This document shows positions 1-5,931 of a stretch of DNA of 8,796 bases, one piece after another. The notes beneath the pieces are model-generated. The model did not search any database. It saw only the letters and a program-made list of their open reading frames with translations, and was not told where the DNA came from. The first letter of the stretch is position 1. Every line of letters begins with the position of its first letter. This DNA is from Veillonella sp. GTDB lineage: Bacteria > Bacillota > Negativicutes > Veillonellales > Veillonellaceae. A program made the translations under genes and the position numbers. Location: the NCBI GenBank assembly GCA_022737715.1, contig JAIITD010000065.1, positions 1-8,796 on the forward strand, read 5' to 3'.

Positions 1-1284
1 AGCCTGTTCAAGAGCGCTGGCACGGTTCCGTTGATGGAGCGCCAAAATAGAACGATACAATATGGGACCATTGTGGATCCCGAAACGAACAAGACCATCG
101 ACGAGGTTCTTGTGCTTTTAATGAAGGGCCCCCATTCCTACACGGCGGAAGATGTGGTGGAAATTCAGTGTCACGGCGGCATTGTGCCGGTTCGACAAAT
201 TCTGAAATTGCTCGTTAATCACGATGTGCGTATGGCCGAGGCCGGCGAATTTACGAAGCGCGCCTTTATGAACGGACGCATCGACCTCACGCAAGCAGAG
301 GCGATCATTGATATTATTGAAGCAAAAACGGAGGACTCCCTCTCCCTCGCTGTATCGCAGCTCGATGGGACTGTTTCGTCCTTTGTAAAAGATGTGCGTG
401 AACAGCTCATCGCTATGATTGCGCATTTAGAGGTAACCATCGACTATCCAGAAGAGGATATTGAGGACGTAACGAGCCAAGAGGTTCGTGAGCAGCTTGA
501 ACCAATTTTGAAAGCTATGGATGATCTCTTGTCCACAGCCAATACAGGCCGACTTATTCGCGACGGTATTACGACGGTTATCGTAGGCCGTCCAAATGCC
601 GGTAAATCGAGCTTGATGAATGCTCTCTTGCGTGAAAACCGCGCTATCGTAACGGATATCCCTGGTACAACGCGGGACAGCATTGAAGAGTATATGACCG
701 TTGAAGGCATTTCTCTGCGACTCATCGATACAGCAGGTATCCGCGATACACAAGATACGGTGGAAGCCCTCGGTGTTGAGCGTGCTCGCGATTATATCAA
801 CAAAGCAGACATCGTGCTCTGCGTTATCGACGGGTCTACTCCGTTAACCCTTGAAGAAATCGAAATTTTGACCTCTGTGAGTGGTTTGAACACCATCGTA
901 CTCCTCAATAAATCCGATGTGGCACAAGTCGTTACAGACGAAACTATTAAAGAACACGGAACCTTTACGGCCATCGAGCGCATCAGTGCTAAAGAAGGCG
1001 AAGGCTCTGCAGTTCTCTCCAAATGGGTGCAAGAACTCGTATATGGCGGTCGCGTAAAACAAGACAATAGCGCCATGATCAGTAATGTGCGCCATATTAG
1101 TCTCATGGAACAAGCGAAGGCACAAGTCGAACAAGCCCTCTCCTCCATCGATATGGGTATGCCTGTGGACTTTGTCGCTACCGACTTGCGTAGCGCCTGG
1201 GAACTACTGGGCGACATCACGGGTGATACCATTCGTGAAAGCATGATAGATGAACTGTTCAGCAGATTTTGCTTAGGTAAATAA
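1..1284 (+). CDS. mnmE: tRNA uridine-5-carboxymethylaminomethyl modification GTPase MnmE (5' end outside the window)
   Basis: With MnmG this GTPase builds the (carboxymethyl)aminomethyl group at C5 of wobble U34 in several tRNAs, using a methylene-THF-derived carbon. The frame is open from base 1 (427 visible residues), so the TTG at 31 is not the start; by comparison with the ~454-residue E. coli protein about 30 N-terminal residues are missing. The N-terminal THF-binding domain is recognisable by GPHSYTAEDVVE (from residue 43) and the CHGG that follows. The G domain within the helical domain has G1 GRPNAGKSS (196-204), G2 GTTRD (222-226), G3 DTAG (243-246), G4 NKSD (303-306) and G5 SAKEG (329-333). 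The chain ends in FCLGK, the family C-terminus with its conserved Cys. Stop TAA is at 1282-1284, and mnmG follows after 40 bases, so the two are probably co-transcribed. No defects seen. Confidence 0.97.
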   Translation, partial: SLFKSAGTVPLMERQNRTIQYGTIVDPETNKTIDEVLVLLMKGPHSYTAEDVVEIQCHGGIVPVRQILKLLVNHDVRMAEAGEFTKRAFMNGRIDLTQAEAIIDIIEAKTEDSLSLAVSQLDGTVSSFVKDVREQLIAMIAHLEVTIDYPEEDIEDVTSQEVREQLEPILKAMDDLLSTANTGRLIRDGITTVIVGRPNAGKSSLMNALLRENRAIVTDIPGTTRDSIEEYMTVEGISLRLIDTAGIRDTQDTVEALGVERARDYINKADIVLCVIDGSTPLTLEEIEILTSVSGLNTIVLLNKSDVAQVVTDETIKEHGTFTAIERISAKEGEGSAVLSKWVQELVYGGRVKQDNSAMISNVRHISLMEQAKAQVEQALSSIDMGMPVDFVATDLRSAWELLGDITGDTIRESMIDELFSRFCLGK

Positions 1285-1324
1285 ACTTTCAAAATAAGTA
1301 ATAAATATAAGGAATTCAATAGAT

Positions 1325-3196
1325 ATGTATACTGTAGATAATTATGATGTCATCGTCATTGGTGGCGGTCATGCTGGTTGTGAGGCAGCTCTCGCCTGTG
1401 CTCGCATGGGTCATCGCACATTGATGGCGACCATCAGTTTGGATAATATTGCACTTATGCCGTGCAACCCTGCCGTTGGCGGTCCTGGTAAAAGCCATCT
1501 TGTGTATGAGCTCGACGCATTGGGCGGTCAAATGGGTATCAACGCGGATGCTACGGCCATTCAAATGCGTATGCTCAACATGGGTAAAGGCCCTGCCGTT
1601 CATTCGTTGCGTTGCCAATCGGATAAAATCAAATACCAACATTTGATGAAACAAACCTTAGAAAATACGGATAATCTCAATGTTAAGCAAATTATGGTAA
1701 CCGAACTTAAGGTTGAGGATGGAAAGGTAACGGGCATCGTTACGGAACTTGGCGAATTCTATGGCGCTAAGGCTGTTATTCTTTGTACAGGCACTTATTT
1801 GAAAGGCAAAATCCTCATCGGCGATATCGACTATGTGGGTGGCCCAAATGGTCAACGGGTAGCGGAACAATTCTCTCAATCCCTATTAGATAATGGCGTT
1901 GAATTGATGCGCTTTAAAACCGGTACGCCAGCCCGCGTAGATAAACGGACCCTTAATATTGAAAACATGGCCGTTCAAGAAGGCGATGCACATCATCATG
2001 CATTCTCTTTTATGGATGAATGGATCAACCGCAATGAAGATGTATGTTGGTTAACGTATACGAATAAGGAAACGCATGAGATTATTAAAAGCAACATTCA
2101 TCGCGCTCCTATGTACAGCGGTAAAATCGAAGGTGTTGGCCCGCGCTACTGCCCTTCTATCGAAGATAAGGTGGTGCGCTTTGCCGATAAAGAACGTCAT
2201 CAATTATTCGTAGAACCAGAAGGTACGGGCACAAATGAAATGTACGTACAAGGCATGAGTACATCCCTTCCTATGGACGTACAATACGCATTCCTTCGCA
2301 CTATTCCTGGTCTTGAAAACGTCGAAATCATGCGCCCAGCCTATGCCATCGAATACGATTGCTTGAACCCTACACAATTGACGCCAGCTCTTCAAGTAAA
2401 ACACATTGAAGGCCTCTACTCTGCTGGTCAAGCGAATGGTACATCTGGCTACGAAGAAGCCGCTGCACAAGGCCTTATGGCGGGTATCAACGCAGCCTTG
2501 TGGCTCGAAGGTAAGGACCCTTTCATCCTTGCACGCTCCGAAGCATATATTGGCGTTCTCATCGATGATTTAGTAACAAAAGGTACCAACGAACCGTACC
2601 GCATGATGACGAGCCGCAGCGAATATCGTCTATTGCTTCGTCAAGACAATGCAGATATGCGCCTTACTGAAAAAGGTCGTGAAATCGGTCTTGTGAAAGA
2701 TGACCGCTGGGCTAAATTTACCGCTAAAAAAGCGGCTATCGAAGAAGGCATGGAATTGTTGCGAAATACACCTGTCAATCCATCTAAGGAAACACAAGCC
2801 TTGCTTGAAAGCTTGGGTACAGCCCCTATCAAAACAGGCATCCACGCATATGATTTGGTAAAACGTAATGAACTCTCCTACGCTACCGTAGCCGATGCAT
2901 TCGGTTTGAAACGCTTTACACCTGACGTAGAAGAAGCTATGGATATCGCTATTACCTACGAAGGTTATATCAAAAAGCAAATGGAACAAGTTGAAAAGGT
3001 TCGCAAATTGGAAGAAAAAATTCTTCCAAAAGAATGGGACTATATAGAAATTAAGGGCATCTCCCTTGAAGCACAACAAAAACTCAACAAAATCCGCCCT
3101 CACTCCATCGGCCAAGCCAGCCGTATCTCTGGCGTATCTCCGGCGGACGTGTCTGTTCTGTTGATTCAACTAGAACAATATAATAGAAGAAAATAA
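1325..3196 (+). CDS. mnmG: tRNA uridine-5-carboxymethylaminomethyl(34) synthesis enzyme MnmG
   Basis: FAD-dependent partner of MnmE in wobble-U34 modification (formerly GidA), cytosolic. The 623 residues match the ~629 of E. coli, so the gene is full length. The N-terminal Rossmann FAD site is GGGHAG (13-18). Cys47 in PCNPAVGGPGKSH and Cys276 in GPRYCPSIEDK align with the two conserved cysteines of the family, and AGQANGTSGYEEAAAQG (near 365-381) is the second family signature. The end has the family's helical domain that contacts MnmE and tRNA. The ATG at 1325 is preceded by TAAGGA at 1308-1313, 11 bases upstream, a slightly long spacing; the downstream VIVIGGGHAG places the start correctly. 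It probably shares a transcript with mnmE and is closed by the hairpin at 3213-3250. Confidence 0.98.
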   Translation: MYTVDNYDVIVIGGGHAGCEAALACARMGHRTLMATISLDNIALMPCNPAVGGPGKSHLVYELDALGGQMGINADATAIQMRMLNMGKGPAVHSLRCQSDKIKYQHLMKQTLENTDNLNVKQIMVTELKVEDGKVTGIVTELGEFYGAKAVILCTGTYLKGKILIGDIDYVGGPNGQRVAEQFSQSLLDNGVELMRFKTGTPARVDKRTLNIENMAVQEGDAHHHAFSFMDEWINRNEDVCWLTYTNKETHEIIKSNIHRAPMYSGKIEGVGPRYCPSIEDKVVRFADKERHQLFVEPEGTGTNEMYVQGMSTSLPMDVQYAFLRTIPGLENVEIMRPAYAIEYDCLNPTQLTPALQVKHIEGLYSAGQANGTSGYEEAAAQGLMAGINAALWLEGKDPFILARSEAYIGVLIDDLVTKGTNEPYRMMTSRSEYRLLLRQDNADMRLTEKGREIGLVKDDRWAKFTAKKAAIEEGMELLRNTPVNPSKETQALLESLGTAPIKTGIHAYDLVKRNELSYATVADAFGLKRFTPDVEEAMDIAITYEGYIKKQMEQVEKVRKLEEKILPKEWDYIEIKGISLEAQQKLNKIRPHSIGQASRISGVSPADVSVLLIQLEQYNRRK

Positions 3197-3212
3197 ATAT
3201 GTGATAACATAA

Positions 3213-3250
3213 CAAAAAGCTAGCTAATCGTTTGATTAACTAGCTTTTTG
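3213..3250. terminator. Bidirectional intrinsic terminator between mnmG and vapC
   Basis: Two 17-base arms (3213-3229 and 3234-3250) pair around a GTTT loop with a single C-A mismatch (3224/3239). The stem carries five T at its end in both directions, so it can end mnmG on the + strand and vapC on the - strand, whose stop codon is at 3268. One hairpin serving two converging genes fits the layout. Confidence 0.85.
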
Positions 3251-3267
3251 TATTGGTTTAGGGTGTA

Positions 3268-3678
3268 TTAGCTTAATGGTTTAGACCAATCTTCTACATT
3301 TAAATGATTAACTCTTTTGAATTCTTTTGTATTGTTAGTTACAATAGTTAGACCTTTCGATTTAGCATGGCTAGCTATGAGTAAATCCATAGGACCAATA
3401 ATTTTTCCTTGTGATTGTAAATCAGCTTTTATTTTTCCGTATTCTTCAGCAGCATGACTGTCGAAATCGACAATTTCTATAGGCGATAATAAAAGCGTTA
3501 ATGCTAGCCTATTCTTATCTTTGGCTTGGCTTTTTTCAACACCATGCATTAATTCGGCATATGTAATTGATGAAATGCATATGTCTGATGGATGATGTTT
3601 TAAAATTTTTTGTAGTACAACTTCTGGCTCTTGTTTGATAGCATAAATACAAATATTCGTATCTAACATATACTTCAT
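3268..3678 (-). CDS. vapC: Type II toxin VapC, PIN-domain endoribonuclease
   Basis: Toxin half of a VapBC pair. The 136 residues form one PIN domain. The acidic metal-binding residues are Asp6 (MLDTN, 4-8), Glu42 (TYAEL, 39-43) and Asp98 (GPMDLLIA, 95-102), followed by TNNTKEF (114-120). This pattern (LDTNICIY, AEL.HGV, MDLLIA.HA, VTNN..EF) is that of the VapC/MvpT group whose studied enteric members cut initiator tRNA in the anticodon loop; that target is inferred here. The ATG at 3678 overlaps the vapB stop by four bases (ATGA), with AGGAG at 3690-3694, so translation is probably coupled to vapB. The key residues are intact, suggesting an active toxin. Codons are more AT-rich than in mnmG, which suits horizontal acquisition. 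Confidence 0.95.
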   Translation of the reverse strand: MKYMLDTNICIYAIKQEPEVVLQKILKHHPSDICISSITYAELMHGVEKSQAKDKNRLALTLLLSPIEIVDFDSHAAEEYGKIKADLQSQGKIIGPMDLLIASHAKSKGLTIVTNNTKEFKRVNHLNVEDWSKPLS

Positions 3679-3905
3679 AAAGTTTCACGCTCCTGATGAT
3701 CGATTTCTTCCCGTCCGTTACACATAAAATCATCTGTAAATAATGATAAGCCTGCTACAAAACCTGCCCACTCATCATCTTTTGGCATTAGTAAGACTAT
3801 ATTGCCTACTTTGTTAATGATTACTTCATCACCATTAAACCGATACTCTTTTGGTAATCGTACAGCCTGGCTACGGCCATTTTCAAATAGCTTTGCTGTG
3901 GTCAT
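3675..3905 (-). CDS. vapB: Antitoxin VapB, AbrB/SpoVT-like DNA-binding fold
   Basis: Antitoxin that binds and blocks VapC and, with it, represses the operon. The 76-residue product begins MTTAKLFENGRSQAVRLPKE, the swapped-hairpin AbrB motif typical of VapB partners of this VapC group, followed by GDEVIINKVGN. The C-terminal half (from about residue 45, with W and F residues then an acidic tail) is the expected toxin-binding segment. The frame is open further up to 3941, and ATG codons also exist at 3911 and 3941. I chose 3905 because AAGGAGG at 3914-3920 lies 8 bases before it, whereas the ATG at 3911 is only 2 bases from that site and 3941 lies upstream of the likely transcription start. Overlaps vapC by ATGA. 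Confidence 0.93.
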   Translation of the reverse strand: MTTAKLFENGRSQAVRLPKEYRFNGDEVIINKVGNIVLLMPKDDEWAGFVAGLSLFTDDFMCNGREEIDHQERETL

Positions 3906-3913
3906 ACACATCA

Positions 3914-3920
3914 CCTCCTT
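3914..3920 (-). promoter_or_regulatory. Ribosome binding site of vapB
   Basis: AAGGAGG on the - strand is a near-perfect anti-Shine-Dalgarno match. Its 8-base spacing to the ATG at 3905 decides the vapB start against the two upstream in-frame ATG codons. vapC has only AGGAG at 11 bases, consistent with the antitoxin being made in excess. Confidence 0.8.
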
Positions 3921-3929
3921 GTTAATAAA

Positions 3930-3958
3930 AGTATATATCATGATATATATTTTTACAA
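3930..3958 (-). promoter_or_regulatory. vapBC promoter with overlapping palindromic operator
   Basis: On the - strand, TTGTAA (3958-3953, -35) is separated by exactly 17 bases from TATACT (3935-3930, -10). A perfect 18-base palindrome, TATATATCA/TGATATATA (3932-3949), fills most of the spacer and covers part of the -10. Autorepression by VapBC binding to a palindrome over the promoter is the known mode for this family, so this is the likely operator. The expected transcription start is near 3923, just before the vapB ribosome binding site. Confidence 0.72.
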
Positions 3959-4041
3959 GTATTAGTTTTATATAGATAACAAATAAATTTTTGCATAAAT
4001 ATATGAATATTTATAACTATAATATATGTAAAAGTAAAATT

Positions 4042-4073
4042 ATGTACATTCTAGATGTACATAAGATGTACAC
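4042..4073. repeat. Three spaced ATGTACA boxes
   Basis: ATGTACAT at 4042-4049 and 4055-4062 and ATGTACAC at 4066-4073 lie at 13- and 11-base intervals. The first two are self-palindromic. They sit just upstream of a TATGAT hexamer (4091-4096), where a regulator could act, but no gene follows. Function unknown. Confidence 0.45.
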
Positions 4074-4232
4074 ACAGAAAAGACAAATTGTATGATAAAA
4101 TGAAGAGAATTTCATATAGGAGATAAAAATTGGAGTATAGTATTTGGTAAGTGTTAAAATATGAAGAATTATATTTGATGGTTAGATTTGGATGATTGTA
4201 TAGAATTAGAAATGAATAGGTTGAAAAGATAG

Positions 4233-4333
4233 AGCGATTTCTCAATAAAATATTATAATTGATAATGATTGAAATTCAGCTATACATATTATTTTGTATT
4301 ATCAAAAATATAGAGTTAATTGAGAATATCGCT
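4233..4333. repeat. Nested inverted repeat of about 100 bases
   Basis: AGCGATTTCTCAAT (4233-4246) pairs with 4319-4333 with one bulged base. Inside it TTGATAAT (4259-4266) pairs perfectly with ATTATCAA (4298-4305). The remaining interior is AT-rich. It could fold as a long structured RNA or be a small inverted-repeat element. No clear target-site duplication flanks it. Confidence 0.45.
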
Positions 4334-4347
4334 TATGAGATCATATT

Positions 4348-4380
4348 GGGATAAGTTTTTTATGAGCATCCCCTCTTTTT
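4348..4380 (+). terminator. Weak terminator-like hairpin
   Basis: GGGAT (4348-4352) pairs with ATCCC (4368-4372) across a 15-base loop, followed by CTC and five T. The stem is short for an intrinsic terminator, so this is only a candidate for the end of a short transcript from the spacer. Confidence 0.3.
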
Positions 4381-4421
4381 ATAGGTTTATCTATGTTATA
4401 AATGAGAATATATTGAGAATA

Positions 4422-4430
4422 TGGTATAAT
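4422..4430 (+). promoter_or_regulatory. Extended -10 promoter of rsmG
   Basis: TGGTATAAT contains a consensus TATAAT (4425-4430) preceded by the TGn extension, which can compensate for the lack of a good -35; nothing close to TTGACA lies 16-18 bases upstream. The start would be near 4437, leaving a leader of about 140 bases before rsmG. Confidence 0.6.
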
Positions 4431-4436
4431 AGATAC

Positions 4437-4455
4437 AAATATGACTCTCATATTT
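4437..4455 (+). promoter_or_regulatory. Inverted repeat at the predicted rsmG transcription start
   Basis: AAATATGA-CTC-TCATATTT has perfect 8-base arms and begins where transcription from the TATAAT at 4425 should start. It could be a repressor site or a 5'-terminal mRNA hairpin. AT-rich background makes chance occurrence possible. Confidence 0.4.
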
Positions 4456-4576
4456 CGCTTGTATGGACGTTTTGATATATTTTGCATGTAAGTTATCGTA
4501 AAATTATCTAAATAGCCCGTACAGCGCAAATAAATAAATTTTAGCCTAAATTACATACATATAGTTAGGAGCACCA

Positions 4577-5326
4577 ATGAAAGAAAAATATGATGTGCCT
4601 ATCGCTAGTGAATCTGAGTTTGTTGAATATATGCTTTCACAAATGGCAACATTTGGATTGTCATGCACGCAACAGCAAGCAAAAGATTTCTACGTGTACT
4701 ATGCACGCATGATTGAAACAAATAAATATCTCAACCTGACGGGCATCACCGATATGAAGGAAGTCGTGGTTAAGCATATGATTGATTCCCTATCTTGTTA
4801 TGATCCGAAAATTATCAAATCTGGGTCCTCCATTATCGACGTCGGAACCGGTGCTGGATTCCCTGGCATTCCGTTGGCCATCTATGATAGAACCTTGCAC
4901 GTGATCTTGTTTGATTCCCTCAAGAAACGCCTTACCTTCCTTGAGACCGTTATCGACGAATTGCAATTGACGAACTGCAAGACCTTACATGGACGTGCTG
5001 AGGATTTGAGTCATCAGGACTATCGTGAAAGCTTTGATATCGCCACAAGCCGTGCCGTTGCGAGATTGCCAATCCTATTAGAATGGACCGTGCCTTATGT
5101 TAAACAAGGCGGCTATGTTATCGCTTTAAAAGGTGCCATCTACGAAGAAGAAATTGGCGAATCTAATAAAGCACTTAGTATTTTAAAAGCATCTATTGAA
5201 AACGTAAAAATCGTGACCTTACCAATATTGGACGATAAACGAGCCATCGTGTACATAAAAAAAACAGGAAAAACACCTGGGAAATATCCGAGAAAACCCA
5301 AAGAGATAAAGGATAGACCGCTATAA
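4577..5326 (+). CDS. rsmG: 16S rRNA (guanine(527)-N7)-methyltransferase RsmG
   Basis: Transfers a methyl group from AdoMet to N7 of G527 in 16S rRNA (formerly GidB); its loss is known in other bacteria to give low-level streptomycin resistance. The 249 residues are close to the ~239 of Bacillus proteins. NLTGI (53-57) and HMIDSL (67-72) precede the AdoMet-binding loop DVGTGAGFPGIP (GTGAGFPG at 90-97). ATSRAVA (156-162) and the Lys/Arg-rich end with KYPRKP are also typical. The ATG at 4577 has TTAGGAG (4565-4571) five bases upstream. It is usually next to mnmG; here vapBC and a long spacer lie between, and it has its own promoter and terminator. The noc/parAB genes that often follow in Bacillota are absent. 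Confidence 0.96.
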   Translation: MKEKYDVPIASESEFVEYMLSQMATFGLSCTQQQAKDFYVYYARMIETNKYLNLTGITDMKEVVVKHMIDSLSCYDPKIIKSGSSIIDVGTGAGFPGIPLAIYDRTLHVILFDSLKKRLTFLETVIDELQLTNCKTLHGRAEDLSHQDYRESFDIATSRAVARLPILLEWTVPYVKQGGYVIALKGAIYEEEIGESNKALSILKASIENVKIVTLPILDDKRAIVYIKKTGKTPGKYPRKPKEIKDRPL

Positions 5327-5402
5327 AAATAGACCATCCCAAAAAACGATACGCTACTGCGCTTCGCGGAGCCCGAAATCGTTTTTGGAATGGTCTATTT
5401 TT
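5325..5402 (+). terminator. Intrinsic terminator of rsmG with GC-rich loop
   Basis: The left arm begins inside the rsmG stop codon. AAAAATAGACCAT (5325-5337) pairs with 5390-5402; after one mismatch the stem continues as CCAAAAA...CGAT (5339-5350) with ATCG...TTTGG (5378-5388) with one bulged A. The right end runs into TTTTTATTTT. The 27-base loop holds a GC-rich segment including GCGGAGCCCGAA (5366-5377), nearly the same as 5854-5865 inside the metF terminator. Confidence 0.82.
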
Positions 5403-5422
5403 ATTTTCTGTTACAACAAAAG

Positions 5423-5463
5423 CCTCCGCAGGGCCAAAGTCGTTTTTTGAAAGGTGTTTTTAG
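5423..5463 (-). repeat. Half of a hairpin element related to the metF terminator
   Basis: Bases 5427-5442 are the exact reverse complement of 5841-5856 in the metF terminator (16 of 16). The sequence continues as TCGTTTTTTGAAAGGTGTTTTT, split here as an arm-like and T-rich end, but no matching left arm exists upstream. It looks like a remnant whose other arm has been lost. Confidence 0.5.
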
Positions 5464-5477
5464 ATTAAACTTATACT
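5447..5477 (+). promoter_or_regulatory. Possible promoter for a small RNA
   Basis: TTGAAA (5447-5452) and TATACT (5472-5477) each match consensus at five of six positions but are 19 bases apart, two more than ideal. Transcription would start near 5484 and run into the strong terminator at 5540-5585. Confidence 0.35.
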
Positions 5478-5483
5478 ATAGGT

Positions 5484-5585
5484 AACAATAAATAGGAAAA
5501 GATTGTAGCATATTAATACTAACGGCTATATCGAAAACAAAACAGGGAACAAATCAACTTTTGATTTGTCCCCTGTTTCTTTTTT
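5484..5585 (+). ncRNA. Candidate small RNA of about 100 nt, unknown family
   Basis: rsmG already has a terminator ending at 5402, yet a second, stronger + strand terminator stands at 5540-5585 with no gene ending at it. A candidate promoter (5447-5477) lies in between, so a short transcript from about 5484 to 5585 is the simplest reading. It has no open frame: AGGAAAAG is followed by TTG TAG. Its 5' part contains TAGC (5506-5509) and GCTA (5525-5528) that could pair. I recognise no known RNA family. The terminator could instead be a backup for rsmG read-through. Confidence 0.35.
5540..5585 (+). terminator. Strong intrinsic terminator without an upstream gene
   Basis: Eighteen-base arms 5540-5557 and 5561-5578 pair around a CTT loop with one A-C mismatch (5548/5570), followed directly by CTTTTTT. 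This is one of the best terminators in the window by stem length and T tract. Confidence 0.82.
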
Positions 5586-5587
5586 AG

Positions 5588-5657
5588 TTGTATATTTTGA
5601 ATCCCGTGTAATGTTTTATAGACGAATAAAACGGAATGTCATTCCAAAACCGACTTT
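5588..5657 (+). repeat. Direct repeat copy 1, degenerate; resembles metF 3' end plus terminator arm
   Basis: About 70 bases matching 5779-5847 with six mismatches and one single-base indel; 30 bases (5611-5640 and 5801-5830) are identical. Read in triplets from 5588 it gives L Y I L N P V stop, against L H I I D H V stop at the end of metF. The hairpin arm has changed so that GGAATG-T-CATTCC (5633-5645) is now locally self-complementary, and the matching right arm is missing downstream. Confidence 0.7.
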
Positions 5658-5778
5658 ACGCTCACTGTGGATTTCATTTCACGAAATCTTACGTTCGCGA
5701 CTAAGTGATGTGTGGACCCCATGCGTCGCTACGCTCCTCTGTTGCCTCACACTCTACTTATATCCCTTCCTTTAAGAC

Positions 5779-5847
5779 TTGTATATTATTAATCACGTGT
5801 ATGTTTTATAGACGAATAAAACGGAATGTCCACCCAAAACCGACTTT
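5779..5847 (+). repeat. Direct repeat copy 2, which forms the left arm of the metF terminator palindrome
   Basis: Second copy of the roughly 70-base repeat, offset 190 bases in its identical core. Its first 22 bases (5779-5800) match the reverse complement of 5934-5955, the last codons and first stop base of metF, at 20 of 22 positions. Its last part (5819-5841) is the left arm of the terminator hairpin. Confidence 0.72.
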
Positions 5848-5914
5848 GGCCCTGCGAAGCCCGAAGGGCGTAGTCAGACCCGGCCGGTGGAGGTTTTGGG
5901 TGGACATTCCGTTT
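5819..5914 (-). terminator. metF terminator: 23-bp perfect hairpin with structured loop
   Basis: Arms 5819-5841 and 5892-5914 are perfectly complementary over 23 bases. On the - strand the structure starts 17 bases after the metF stop and ends in TTTTATT, a modest T tract. The 50-base loop is GC-rich and can form an inner hairpin: GACT/AGTC (5842-5845, 5872-5875) and GCCCT/AGGGC (5849-5853, 5865-5869). Likely also protects the metF mRNA 3' end. Confidence 0.78.
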
Positions 5915-5931
5915 ACTATTGTATTTAAAGA

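Larger units (their letters stand above)
3959..4576. other. AT-rich spacer between vapBC and rsmG with no supportable gene
   Basis: All frames are broken by frequent stops, and the two - strand open frames here (4051-4245 and 4341-4529) are low-complexity I/Y/L/N-rich translations with no good start site. What can be seen is a cluster of three ATGTACA boxes, a TATGAT -10-like hexamer at 4091 followed by AGGAG at 4118-4122 and a TTG at 4130 opening only six codons, a nested inverted repeat at 4233-4333, a weak terminator-like hairpin at 4348-4380, and the rsmG promoter region. It may be debris of the event that brought in vapBC. Confidence 0.6.
5403..5931. other. Spacer between rsmG and metF built from repeats and hairpins, no protein gene
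   Basis: Two + strand open frames here (5566-5775 and 5705-5941) share a stretch reading MFYRRIKRNV only because they cross the two copies of the same direct repeat; neither has a ribosome binding site. The stretch holds a half-hairpin (5423-5463), a possible small RNA with terminator (5484-5585), a degenerate repeat copy (5588-5657) followed by a local hairpin GATTTC/GAAATC (5670-5688), and the complete copy with the metF terminator (5779-5914). Confidence 0.65.

Noticed and set aside
792..1319. Long - strand open frame opposite mnmE
   Set aside because: Shadow of the mnmE coding strand; serine-rich, motif-free translation.
2630..3169. Long - strand open frame opposite mnmG
   Set aside because: Shadow of mnmG; the + strand frame has all family motifs.
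4259..4272. Fur-box-like GATAATGATT
   Set aside because: Only about half of a Fur site is present, in AT-rich sequence, and no iron-related gene is nearby.
4233..4333. Miniature transposable element
   Set aside because: The ends are inverted repeats, but I found no target-site duplication and only one copy in the window, so I list it only as an inverted repeat.
4051..4529. - strand open frames of 62-64 codons in the AT-rich spacer
   Set aside because: Low-complexity I/Y/L/N translation, no convincing ribosome binding site, and no recognisable motif.
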